Both the position numbers and the translations under genes were made by a program. Of a stretch of DNA of 9,720 bases, positions 1-6,586 are shown one piece after another. Source of the DNA: Bacteroidales bacterium (GTDB lineage Bacteria; Bacteroidota; Bacteroidia; Bacteroidales; GCA-2748055). The notes below the pieces were generated by a model. That model saw only the letters and a list, made by a program, of their open reading frames with translations. It was not told the origin of the DNA and did not search any database. Location of the stretch: positions 1 to 9,720 of the forward strand of contig JAOZLK010000123.1 of assembly GCA_029934875.1 (NCBI GenBank), read 5' to 3'. Each line of letters opens with the position of its first letter. Positions within the stretch are counted from its first letter, which is position 1.

Positions 1-120
1 AAAAGCACTAAATGAGTTAATAGTCAGATATTTTATGTCCCTTTTCCATGACCGGAGCAGTTTTCAAGCAAAAATATGCTTGGTTTTACAGTTCAGGATG
101 TGGCGAAAGAATTTCCTGAG

Positions 121-150
121 AAAAACCGTGAAAGACCGTGAAAAACTGTG
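121..150. repeat. Three imperfect tandem 10-bp repeats upstream of ruvX
   Basis: Three consecutive 10-mers, AAAAACCGTG, AAAGACCGTG and AAAAACTGTG, each differ from the first by at most one base. They lie in the 278-bp stretch before ruvX, in which I find no recognisable gene, RNA or strong promoter. The repeat may be chance or the tail of slipped-strand duplication. No function can be assigned. Confidence 0.5.
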
Positions 151-278
151 TTCATCTGGCCGGGATACTTGCAGACATGGTCGATAATGGTATGCTATGT
201 AAGATTAACCCTGGCAGCATCTGGATAAACCAGAGTTTTACTAAATTTGTACTCAAATTCAAGGATTTGAGCAGGATA

Positions 279-692
279 ATGGCCATTGATTATGGCACAA
301 AACGAACCGGTATTGCAGTAACTGATCCGGGGCAGATAATTGCCTCGCCCATGGAAACAGTGCTTACTCATGAGCTGATGTTGTATCTGGAGGAATACTT
401 CAAAAAGGAAGAGGTGGGCACTCTTGTGGTGGGACATCCCACAAAGACCGATGGAAGCGACTCGGAGTCCATGCGACCCTTGCGTTTCTTTGTGCAGGCT
501 TTTAAGAAACGTTTTCCAGACGTTGGCGTTGAGTGGATGGATGAAAGATTTACTTCGAAAATGGCGATGGAAGCTATGGTCACTGGGGGAATGAAAAAGT
601 CCGAGCGGCGGGTCAAAGGAAACATTGATAAGATCAGTGCATCACTGATCCTTCAGTCCTGGATGGAAAGGCGAAACAATATGCGCTCCTAG
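279..692 (+). CDS. ruvX: RuvX/YqgF-family putative Holliday junction resolvase / pre-16S rRNA nuclease
   Basis: This is a cytosolic RNase H-fold nuclease of the YqgF family, linked in other bacteria to 16S rRNA 5'-end processing and proposed as a Holliday junction resolvase. The 137-residue product opens with the family signature AIDYGTKRTG (residues 2-11, acidic Asp4). It continues with LVVGHPTKTDG (49-59), the acidic DER block (88-90) and the C-terminal NIDKISASLIL helix (115-125, Asp117). The ATG at 279 was chosen because it gives the usual family length of about 138 residues and puts the signature at the N terminus. An upstream GTG at 138 would add 47 residues with no family resemblance. 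def follows 32 bp downstream on the same strand, so the two are probably cotranscribed. Family assignment is secure; which of the two biochemical roles applies is not settled by sequence. Confidence 0.93.
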   Translation: MAIDYGTKRTGIAVTDPGQIIASPMETVLTHELMLYLEEYFKKEEVGTLVVGHPTKTDGSDSESMRPLRFFVQAFKKRFPDVGVEWMDERFTSKMAMEAMVTGGMKKSERRVKGNIDKISASLILQSWMERRNNMRS

Positions 693-724
693 GCGTTAAT
701 TAGATCAGATTATAAGAAAATAGA

Positions 725-1291
725 ATGGTATTACCGGTTTATGTATATGGAATGTCAGTGCTCAGGAAGATTGCTCCCGAAATTCCTGAGGATTTTAAGG
801 AATTGGAACAATTAGTCGAAGATCTTTTTGATACGATGCATGCCAGTGACGGCGTTGGTCTTGCTGCCCCCCAGGTTGGCAAATCATTTAGAATATTTGT
901 CGTTGATACCACTCCCATGGCTGAAAATAATGATAATGAACCTGAATTGAAGGATTTCAGGAAGGTTTTTATCAATCCCTATATCCTGGAGGAGAGTGGA
1001 GATACATGGGCCTTCGAAGAGGGCTGTCTCAGCCTCCCCAATATCAGGGAAGAGGTGTCTCGGCCCGAGAGTGTGAAGATTGAGTATTACGATGAGAATT
1101 GGGTCCTTCACGAGGAGGAATACGATGGTATTCGTGCCAGGGTCATCCAACATGAATATGACCACCTGGACGGGAAACTGTTTACCGATAAGGTAAGCCC
1201 CATCAAAAGAAAATTGCTGGCCCCACGCCTGAAATCAATCAGCCGCGGTAAAGTCGACTGCGATTACAAAATCATCTATCCAAAGAAATAG
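725..1291 (+). CDS. def: Peptide deformylase
   Basis: Removes the N-formyl group from nascent proteins in the cytosol, using a metal (usually Fe2+) at the active site. All three family motifs are intact in the 188-residue product: GVGLAAPQ (43-50), EGCLS (99-103) and QHEYDH (142-147). The metal ligands are therefore Cys101, His143 and His147, with Glu144 as the catalytic acid/base. The length and the N terminus VLPVYVYG are typical of Bacteroidota deformylases. It lies 32 bp after ruvX in the same direction, a common pairing in this phylum as I recall it. The next gene downstream is hgcA, 94 bp away, which probably has its own promoter. Nothing is missing or broken. Confidence 0.97.
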   Translation: MVLPVYVYGMSVLRKIAPEIPEDFKELEQLVEDLFDTMHASDGVGLAAPQVGKSFRIFVVDTTPMAENNDNEPELKDFRKVFINPYILEESGDTWAFEEGCLSLPNIREEVSRPESVKIEYYDENWVLHEEEYDGIRARVIQHEYDHLDGKLFTDKVSPIKRKLLAPRLKSISRGKVDCDYKIIYPKK

Positions 1292-1331
1292 CCTGCTTTT
1301 ACTGTGAATTTCCATCTTATGATGTCTTCTC

Positions 1332-1362
1332 TTTGTTTTGCTGTGCAATAGTTGTATATTGC
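1332..1362 (+). promoter_or_regulatory. Candidate Bacteroidota-type promoter of hgcAB-marR
   Basis: A TTTG at 1332-1335 is followed after exactly 19 bases by TATATTGC at 1355-1362. The phylum pattern is TTTG, about 19 bases, TAnnTTTG. The -33 box and spacing fit, but the -7 box matches only four of six defined positions, so the call is tentative. Transcription would begin some 15-20 bases before the hgcA ATG at 1386, giving a short leader without a Shine-Dalgarno sequence. The -7 box overlaps an inverted repeat (1344-1363). Confidence 0.35.
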
Positions 1363-1363
1363 A
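1344..1363. promoter_or_regulatory. Perfect 7-bp inverted repeat upstream of hgcA; candidate MarR operator
   Basis: The arms TGCAATA (1344-1350) and TATTGCA (1357-1363) are perfect reverse complements around the 6-bp spacer GTTGTA. The palindrome lies 22 bp before the hgcA ATG and covers the presumed -7 box. That is where a repressor site is expected. Its 20-bp length and A/T-rich two-fold symmetry are typical of MarR-family operators, and a MarR gene closes this gene unit. A terminator for def is unlikely, because the stem is A/T-rich and no T-run follows. I saw no second copy of the palindrome elsewhere in the window. Binding by the linked regulator is inference. Confidence 0.45.
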
Positions 1364-1385
1364 ACAGTTTAACAATGAAACTATC

Positions 1386-2399
1386 ATGGATTTTACAAAA
1401 CTTTCCCTTGTTAGCCCGACTCTTACCTCCTCCACCTGGTCACGCGCTGATCGCTGGGGTGCAGTCAGGGTGAGATCTTCAATAGGAAGGAATCATTACC
1501 AGCTAGCGCCCGGCCTGTATAAATTAGGGAAGCCCGGGAGTGATTCTGATGTTTTTGTAAGCGCTAATTACAAACTCAGCTTCGATATTCTAAGGCGTGA
1601 GCTCAAGGGACTGGACGCCTGGATCCTCGTTTTACAAACCTATGGTGTTAATGTATGGTGTGCGGCAGGAAAAGGAACCTTTGGGACAGATGAAATCATC
1701 CGTCAGATTAAAGATACGGGCCTGGGGTCTTATGTTTCCCATAAACGACTAATTGTACCTCAGCTGGGTGCACCAGGAGTTTCTGCTCATAAGGTGAAGA
1801 AGTCAAGCGGGTTTTCAGTGAAGTTCGGTCCGGTGAGGGCTGAAGATATCAAGGATTACATCGCCGCCGGTTATAAGAAGGATGAACTTACCCGATCAGT
1901 TCAATTTAATTTCAAGGACCGCATTCTTTTAGCCCCTGTGGAGGTGATGAATTCATTAAAGTATTTAATCCTGGCGCTGATTTTCTTTGGCCTTCTATCG
2001 GGAATACATCGTGGAGGGTACTCCTTCCCGCTCATTTTAGAGGAAGGCCCCATTGCCATAATTTTCCTGCTTACAGCTTATCTGACTGGAGCTGTGTTTA
2101 CTCCGGCTCTTCTTCCCTGGCTTCCTTTCAGACATTTTGGAGGGAAGGGACTTATTGCCGGTTTCCTGACCAGTGGCCTGATGATATTGTTGATCGCTCC
2201 CGGGTCACAGGCTTTCGGAATGATTGCCTGGCTCTTAATCTCCGGTGCAGTCTCCTCCTTTCTGGCCATGAACTTTACCGGGGCGAGCACCTATACCGGC
2301 CTGAGCGGGGTTCGGAAGGAAATGAGGTTTTTTGTACCCCTTCAAATAGCCCTCACGGTCATTGGAATAACACTATTGATTATCTCTAAACTGAATTAA
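1386..2399 (+). CDS. hgcA: HgcA, corrinoid-dependent mercury methyltransferase (membrane protein)
   Basis: HgcA transfers a methyl group from its corrinoid cofactor to inorganic Hg(II), making methylmercury; together with HgcB it is required for mercury methylation. The 337-residue product has a cytosolic corrinoid-binding domain (about 1-188) related to the corrinoid iron-sulfur protein. This contains the diagnostic cap-helix motif NVWCAAGK at residues 89-96 (codons 1650-1673), where Cys92 is the expected cobalt ligand. Five predicted membrane spans follow, roughly at 189-207, 221-240, 255-273, 276-295 and 315-334. The block MNFTGASTYTGLSGVRKEM (295-313), which I recognise from HgcA C termini, precedes the last span. 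The ATG at 1386 puts the cysteine almost exactly where it lies in the Desulfovibrio ND132 protein (Cys93). A TTG at 1338 would add 16 unlikely residues. hgcB starts one base after the stop. A general CO-dehydrogenase corrinoid subunit is excluded by the motif and the membrane tail. The native physiological role of HgcA is unknown. Confidence 0.97.
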   Translation: MDFTKLSLVSPTLTSSTWSRADRWGAVRVRSSIGRNHYQLAPGLYKLGKPGSDSDVFVSANYKLSFDILRRELKGLDAWILVLQTYGVNVWCAAGKGTFGTDEIIRQIKDTGLGSYVSHKRLIVPQLGAPGVSAHKVKKSSGFSVKFGPVRAEDIKDYIAAGYKKDELTRSVQFNFKDRILLAPVEVMNSLKYLILALIFFGLLSGIHRGGYSFPLILEEGPIAIIFLLTAYLTGAVFTPALLPWLPFRHFGGKGLIAGFLTSGLMILLIAPGSQAFGMIAWLLISGAVSSFLAMNFTGASTYTGLSGVRKEMRFFVPLQIALTVIGITLLIISKLN

Positions 2400-2400
2400 C

Positions 2401-2697
2401 ATGGACAGCCAGATCTATCTTAAAAACGTATCCACCCTGGAATATGATTCTTCCTTATGCATAGGGTGTAAAATGTGTGTTGAAGTTTGTCCGCACAATG
2501 TATTCAGGATGGTGGATAAAAAGTCTGAGATTATCGACCGTGATAAATGCATGGAATGTGGTGCCTGTGAAATCAATTGCAGTCCCGGGGCACTGAAAGT
2601 AAAGCAGGGTGTTGGTTGTGCAGCTGCTGTAATATCCGGGTTCTTCAAAGGGACTGAACCGAACTGCGACTGTGGGACCAATACGAATTGTTGCTGA
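2401..2697 (+). CDS. hgcB: HgcB, 2[4Fe-4S] ferredoxin partner of HgcA
   Basis: HgcB is the electron-transfer partner thought to return the HgcA corrinoid to the Co(I) state and to help hand over Hg(II). The 98-residue product has two ferredoxin motifs. The first is CIGCKMCVEVCP (Cys20, 23, 26, 30). The second is CMECGACEINC (Cys50, 53, 56, 60), whose CMECGAC core is characteristic of HgcB. The extra conserved Cys73 lies in GVGCAAA, the same position as in Desulfovibrio ND132. The protein ends in a Cys97-Cys98 pair, matching the C-terminal vicinal cysteines of the family. A further CDC (Cys89, Cys91) lies just before it, so the tail holds four cysteines in ten residues. The start follows the hgcA stop after one base, so translation is probably coupled. 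Family identity is secure from motif plus context. Confidence 0.96.
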   Translation: MDSQIYLKNVSTLEYDSSLCIGCKMCVEVCPHNVFRMVDKKSEIIDRDKCMECGACEINCSPGALKVKQGVGCAAAVISGFFKGTEPNCDCGTNTNCC

Positions 2698-2723
2698 TAT
2701 GTTCTGCTATTAGACTTTTAGAA

Positions 2724-3200
2724 ATGGAAAAGAAATACATACAAGACCTCAGGGAGATCGTCCGGATTTTCGAACGTGAAATCTTTCTGCAAAATACAGC
2801 ATCATGCTGCAATGGGATAAGTCTTACCCAGTGCCATACCCTTCTGGAAATTGAGAAAAACAATGATCTGTCAGTTTCAGAACTTGCTCAAAAAATGCAA
2901 CTCGATAAGAGTACCATTAGTCGCACCGTTGACAGCCTGGTGAAGCTGGATTACATTGACCGGGCAATACCTGAAGAGAACCGCCGGATGGCCCTTCTCA
3001 ATCTCACCCATGAAGGCAGGCAGCTTTGTGAAAGCATCAATTTTTCCAATGACTCCTACATCAAAACCATCCTGGAAGATTTTTCAGGAGCAGACCAGGT
3101 CGAATTCCTGGACTTATTCAAAAAACTGACCCACAATATGGTAAGCACCAGGAAGACATGGGAAGGGGACCCGGACCAGGCAGCAAAAGAAAGAGGTTGA
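2724..3200 (+). CDS. MarR-family transcriptional regulator with a cysteine cluster
   Basis: The 158-residue product has MarR layout: N-terminal helices for dimerisation, then a winged helix-turn-helix. The first HTH helix is about 49-58 (LSVSELAQKM), the recognition helix about 61-75 (DKSTISRTVDSLVKL) and the wing about 80-98 (RAIPEENRRMALLNLTHEG). Unusually, the segment before the HTH reads CCNGISLTQCH, giving Cys28, Cys29 and Cys37, with another cysteine at 102. Such an arrangement could bind a thiophilic metal or sense thiol oxidation; that is inference. The ATG at 2724 lies 26 bp after hgcB; a TTG at 2688 would overlap hgcB and is less likely. Same strand and short gap imply cotranscription with hgcAB, so it is a good candidate for an autoregulator acting at the inverted repeat 1344-1363. 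Family call is firm; ligand and target are unknown. Confidence 0.88.
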   Translation: MEKKYIQDLREIVRIFEREIFLQNTASCCNGISLTQCHTLLEIEKNNDLSVSELAQKMQLDKSTISRTVDSLVKLDYIDRAIPEENRRMALLNLTHEGRQLCESINFSNDSYIKTILEDFSGADQVEFLDLFKKLTHNMVSTRKTWEGDPDQAAKERG

Positions 3201-3226
3201 TCTTTTAGAACACAATGGCCTGGTAC

Positions 3227-3267
3227 AAAAAAAAACTGCTTCCCGGGAGAAGCAGCTCATATTTTTT
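3227..3267. terminator. Bidirectional intrinsic terminator between marR and the DHOD-like gene
   Basis: A perfect 7-bp stem, CTGCTTC (3236-3242) and GAAGCAG (3249-3255), encloses the loop CCGGGA. Nine A residues (3227-3235) directly flank it on the left and six T residues (3262-3267) lie six bases to the right. Read on the minus strand, the A-run becomes an immediate T-tract, so this is a strong terminator for the leftward DHOD-like gene. On the plus strand the T-run is slightly displaced but should still end the hgcAB-marR transcript. Confidence 0.85.
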
Positions 3268-3284
3268 AAGTAAAAGCTTATCCT

Positions 3285-4286
3285 TTAGAAAGTAAAATGT
3301 TCATCCGATTTAAGGATCATGTCGATGTACTGAGCGCGCTTGTACACAAATGGGTCGTTGATGGTTTTAGAACTCAATAAGCCACGGAAGGCTTCAATTG
3401 AGTCATATCCTTTGCGGTCCATCCATTCTTCCACTTCTTTGAGCATTGTTGCAGCATACTCCACACCATTGTGGTAGAAGGTGCTCACTGACTGAACAGC
3501 CGAGGCGCCTGCAAGGATCATTTTAATAATGTCCATTCCTTCATAGATGCCGTTGTTGGCTGCCACACTGGCATTCAGGTTGCCATAGGTAAGTCCGATA
3601 TACCTGATGGAAAGTCTGTGATCGCTGTGTGTGCTCAGATTCCAGGGAGAAACGTGCTTTTCGGCCTCCACATCAATATCCGGCTCAAAAAGCCTGTTGA
3701 AAAGAATGAAAGCATCTGCTCCTGCAGCATCTAAATCCTTAATAGTCTTCAGTACATTGGTGTAGAAGGGACTCAGCTTAACACTGACCGGAATTTTTAC
3801 GGCAGCCTTAACCGCTTTCAAAAATTCTATTTGCTGAAGGATGATATCGTGTCCTGACTTTTCAAAATCGCGCGGTATTGAAAAGAAGTTCAGTTCAAGT
3901 CCGGCAACACCTACCTCTTCCAGAGATTTGGCATATTCCACCCAGGATTCCTTGTAGATGGCATTCAAACTCGCAAAGACAGGGATGGAAAGCGTATCCA
4001 GCACTTTTTTCAGGTTGTGCAGGTGTTCTTTTGGGCCACCGTGTTCAATCTTAGGAAAGAGGTTGATCATTTCTGCATTGCGATCGTCAAAAGCTTCAAG
4101 CTGACTGCTCATTTCATAATCTTCAAGCTGAATCTGCTCTTCAAAAAGTGAACGGTAAACAACTGCTGCAAGCCCTGCTTGTTCTGCCTGTTTTAGTTTG
4201 TCCAGGTTATTTACCAGGTTACTTGCACCCAGGATCAGAGGATTTTTAAGGGTTACCCCCATGTGTTGTGTCGTAAGATTTGCCAT
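3285..4286 (-). CDS. Dihydroorotate dehydrogenase-like FMN protein, probably not a true PyrD
   Basis: A 333-residue TIM-barrel flavoprotein of the DHO dehydrogenase superfamily. The start GVTLKNPLILGAS (10-22) and PVFASLNA (102-109) fit the FMN-binding barrel, as do PVSVKLSPFYTN (166-177, Lys170) and FILFNRLFEPDID (193-205, Asn197). Where genuine class 1A enzymes have N-x-S-C-P-N with a catalytic cysteine, this protein reads ELNFFSIPRD (131-140). It keeps the Asn but has no Cys. It therefore matches the 'DHOD-like' subgroup that keeps the FMN site but lacks catalytic residues. Its real substrate is unknown, and pyrimidine synthesis should not be assumed. It is transcribed leftward, away from comEC, has a clear promoter at 4319-4349 and ends in the terminator shared with the hgc unit. 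No functional tie to hgcAB is evident. Confidence 0.88.
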   Translation of the reverse strand: MANLTTQHMGVTLKNPLILGASNLVNNLDKLKQAEQAGLAAVVYRSLFEEQIQLEDYEMSSQLEAFDDRNAEMINLFPKIEHGGPKEHLHNLKKVLDTLSIPVFASLNAIYKESWVEYAKSLEEVGVAGLELNFFSIPRDFEKSGHDIILQQIEFLKAVKAAVKIPVSVKLSPFYTNVLKTIKDLDAAGADAFILFNRLFEPDIDVEAEKHVSPWNLSTHSDHRLSIRYIGLTYGNLNASVAANNGIYEGMDIIKMILAGASAVQSVSTFYHNGVEYAATMLKEVEEWMDRKGYDSIEAFRGLLSSKTINDPFVYKRAQYIDMILKSDEHFTF

Positions 4287-4318
4287 ATGAATTCTATTAA
4301 GGGTTTTGTTCTGATATA

Positions 4319-4349
4319 TAAAACTACTGGAAGGTAAGAAAAGTTCAAA
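4319..4349 (-). promoter_or_regulatory. Bacteroidota-type promoter for the DHOD-like gene
   Basis: On the minus strand, TTTG (4346-4349) is followed after exactly 19 bases by TAGTTTTA (4319-4326). This matches five of six defined positions of the TAnnTTTG -7 box with ideal spacing. It lies about 33 bp upstream of the ATG at 4286. It is the best promoter match in the window and supports assignment to the Bacteroidota. Confidence 0.65.
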
Positions 4350-4419
4350 GAAAGTTTAAAAAAATTGACCGATAAACTGTTCCCTGAGCCATTAAGGGAC
4401 AGAGGAGGGCTTCATTCAG

Positions 4420-6519
4420 ATGATTAATCTTAACCATGTTCCTGTTGTGAAGGTGTTGATTCCCTTTGCACTGGGATCGCTGGCCGGATACAAAGCATTA
4501 CTGAATTCTTCTCCTCCTTTAACATTTTTACTCGCAATTGGCCTGTGGATACTTTCTTTGCTGATGTACCGGCTCAGGGAAGGGAATCTTCACCGCCTTT
4601 ACGCATGCTTCCCCCTATTTATCCAGATGCTCTTTTTTTTCGTGGGTATGGGAATGGGCTGCATCGACAGACCGCTTGATCCGGGTATTCCGCTTGGTGG
4701 ATCGGTGGTACTCAGAGGGAAGGTTAAAGAGGAGCCTGTGCTGCGATATGGAAAACTGGTATTTGGTCTTGAACTCAGGATGGCCTATGCTGATGATTCT
4801 GTGTACCAGGTGCGTAGCCTGGTCAAGGCTTACCTGGATACAGGATCGTGTCATCTTATTCCGGAGGCAGGGGATATCTGGGATTTCTCAGGCAGGCTGA
4901 TTCCCATAAGGAATGCAGGGAATCCGGGTGAGGTGGATTACGCTTCTATTTTGCGAAAAAAGAATTGCTGGTACCGCTTCTACTGTGATCCCGCTGCAGG
5001 CTTTAATAGAAAGGTGGAGGAGTTTTCGGGCAGCTTCCCGGGTCCGGCCAGGATAAGGAAGACCCTTTCGGCAAAGTGGGAAGGATCTGATGAGTGTATT
5101 TCTCTACTGAAGGCTGTATGCCTTGGCGATCGAAGTGGCTTAAGTGAGGATTTGCGACATTCCTATTCCTTGGCAGGTGGCATGCATGTGCTTGCAGTTT
5201 CGGGTCTCCATGTTGGATTAATCTGGTGGGTTCTGAACCGCCTGTTCTTATTCATAGGCCTGCGTGGGAAGCGAACGATTTACAGGGCGCTGCTCATCAC
5301 CCTTATTTTGTGGGCCTATGCTTATATTACAGGATTTTCATCATCGGTTAGCCGATCTGTGACCATGTTTACTTTCTATTCTCTGTCGAGGATCAGAATG
5401 CACAGGGGTCATTCAGTTAATGCGATTCTGGTTTCCATGTTCATGCTGACCCTTATTCATCCGGGCAGATTTCTGGATGTGGGTTTCCAGCTTTCCTATG
5501 CGGCCATCCTGTCCATTGTGACACTTAACCCGTTTTTTATGCGAATCTGGCGACCGGGTAACAGTTTGATTCGCTGGTGCTGGGAAGCCACCGGGCTAAG
5601 CCTTGCGGCACAAATAGGAACCCTTCCCCTGGTGATTTTCTATTTCCACCAGGTACCGGTATATGCACTTATAAGCAACTTGTTTGCAGTGCCTCTGCTA
5701 AGTATTATAATTACCATTTTTGTGGTTTCAGCCCCGCTTCTTGCCCTCGGAATAGGATCTGGTATTACCAACTTTTTACTACAGACGGCCGGAAGCTCCC
5801 TTAATTCCCTTATGGAATTCATTGCCTCTTTTCCCGGATCGGTGGTAACAGGGCTTTATACAGATCGTGTAATTACACTGATGTTGATGATTATCCTCTT
5901 CCTGCTCATACTTTTCCTGAACAGCAGGAAAAGAGCGGCCATCTGTCTTTCAATTGCTGCTCTATGCTTCATGGGGCTATGGCAGGCCTCAGAAAGTCTT
6001 ACTCGCTTGCAATCGGCTGAAGCCCAGGTTGCTCATTTCAGAGGGGGGAGTTTGCTAAGCATAAGGGAGGGAGGGGTGGTGGATCACTACATCTTTTCGG
6101 GTGATCCCGTCACTATTGCCCGAATGGACCAGTATCTTTCTTTATCCTGCGGAGGGAGGCGTTTTGAGATGTCTGTAATAAGCCCAAATAAAGGGAGCCC
6201 GGGACAAGAAGAGCTGGGAGGGGCCAGTTGTGCCATCGGGCTAAGTCCGGGGATCTGGCTCGTCGGGAATAGCCGCATCAGGGGATTGGTGATGGAAGGA
6301 AGTCCTGCAGCGGAGACTGTTATGCTTCTTTCGGGGCTTGATCCTGACTTTATTCTTCTTTCGGGCGAACCCTTGTTGAATGGGCTAAGTGAGCTCCCGA
6401 ATGGGGGGAGCCTGGTCCTGGATGGTTCAAGCCGGAGCTGGTATTCCCTTAAATTATTGAAGGCAGGTTTGAGATTCCATAACACTGCTACACATGGGGC
6501 TTTCGTAATGCAGTATTAA
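4420..6519 (+). CDS. comEC: ComEC/Rec2-family DNA uptake channel protein
   Basis: An inner-membrane protein expected to pass single-stranded DNA into the cytosol during natural transformation. The 699-residue product begins with hydrophobic segments (about 10-28, 35-50, 62-80). An OB-like soluble domain with NPGEVDY (168-174) follows. Then comes the multi-span Competence domain (about 225-500) with the signature HVLAVSGLHVG (256-266), GFSSSVSRS (305-313) and LDVGFQLSYAA (352-362). The C-terminal part (about 520-699) sits where other ComEC proteins have a metallo-beta-lactamase domain, but no HxHxDH metal motif is visible. From memory this is usual in Bacteroidota; nuclease activity is therefore doubtful. 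An unusually good Shine-Dalgarno AGGAGGG (4403-4409) lies ten bases before the ATG. The gene stands alone, divergent from the DHOD-like gene, with trkA 67 bp downstream. Confidence 0.93.
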   Translation: MINLNHVPVVKVLIPFALGSLAGYKALLNSSPPLTFLLAIGLWILSLLMYRLREGNLHRLYACFPLFIQMLFFFVGMGMGCIDRPLDPGIPLGGSVVLRGKVKEEPVLRYGKLVFGLELRMAYADDSVYQVRSLVKAYLDTGSCHLIPEAGDIWDFSGRLIPIRNAGNPGEVDYASILRKKNCWYRFYCDPAAGFNRKVEEFSGSFPGPARIRKTLSAKWEGSDECISLLKAVCLGDRSGLSEDLRHSYSLAGGMHVLAVSGLHVGLIWWVLNRLFLFIGLRGKRTIYRALLITLILWAYAYITGFSSSVSRSVTMFTFYSLSRIRMHRGHSVNAILVSMFMLTLIHPGRFLDVGFQLSYAAILSIVTLNPFFMRIWRPGNSLIRWCWEATGLSLAAQIGTLPLVIFYFHQVPVYALISNLFAVPLLSIIITIFVVSAPLLALGIGSGITNFLLQTAGSSLNSLMEFIASFPGSVVTGLYTDRVITLMLMIILFLLILFLNSRKRAAICLSIAALCFMGLWQASESLTRLQSAEAQVAHFRGGSLLSIREGGVVDHYIFSGDPVTIARMDQYLSLSCGGRRFEMSVISPNKGSPGQEELGGASCAIGLSPGIWLVGNSRIRGLVMEGSPAAETVMLLSGLDPDFILLSGEPLLNGLSELPNGGSLVLDGSSRSWYSLKLLKAGLRFHNTATHGAFVMQY

Positions 6520-6586
6520 AAAAAGACTGAACCATTCGTTCAATTGGACAATTATCTGTTATTTTGCCCCTGAAAAGATTATTATA

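Noticed and set aside
2..187. Open frame of 61 codons entering from the left edge on the plus strand, ending at TAA 185-187
   Set aside because: Its translation is rich in Arg, Lys and Cys with no recognisable family; it could be the tail of an upstream gene but nothing supports it.
138..278. GTG-initiated N-terminal extension of ruvX
   Set aside because: The 47 added residues resemble nothing in the YqgF family, and the ATG at 279 gives the usual length with the signature at the N terminus.
1338..1385. TTG start for hgcA
   Set aside because: It would place the coding start inside the palindrome and promoter region, and the ATG at 1386 aligns the cap-helix Cys with known HgcA numbering.
1386..2697. 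CO dehydrogenase/acetyl-CoA synthase corrinoid subunit plus generic ferredoxin
   Set aside because: The N-V-W-C-A-A-G-K helix, the five-span membrane tail and CMECGAC with Cys73 are specific to HgcAB.
2688..2723. TTG start for the MarR gene overlapping hgcB
   Set aside because: The ATG at 2724 gives a normal MarR N terminus; the 12 extra residues are not typical.
3285..4286. Annotation as pyrD, dihydroorotate dehydrogenase
   Set aside because: The catalytic Cys segment is absent, so only a DHOD-like label is supportable.
6528..6542. Small hairpin TGAAC-cattc-GTTCA after comEC as a terminator
   Set aside because: Only five base pairs with low G+C and no following T-run.
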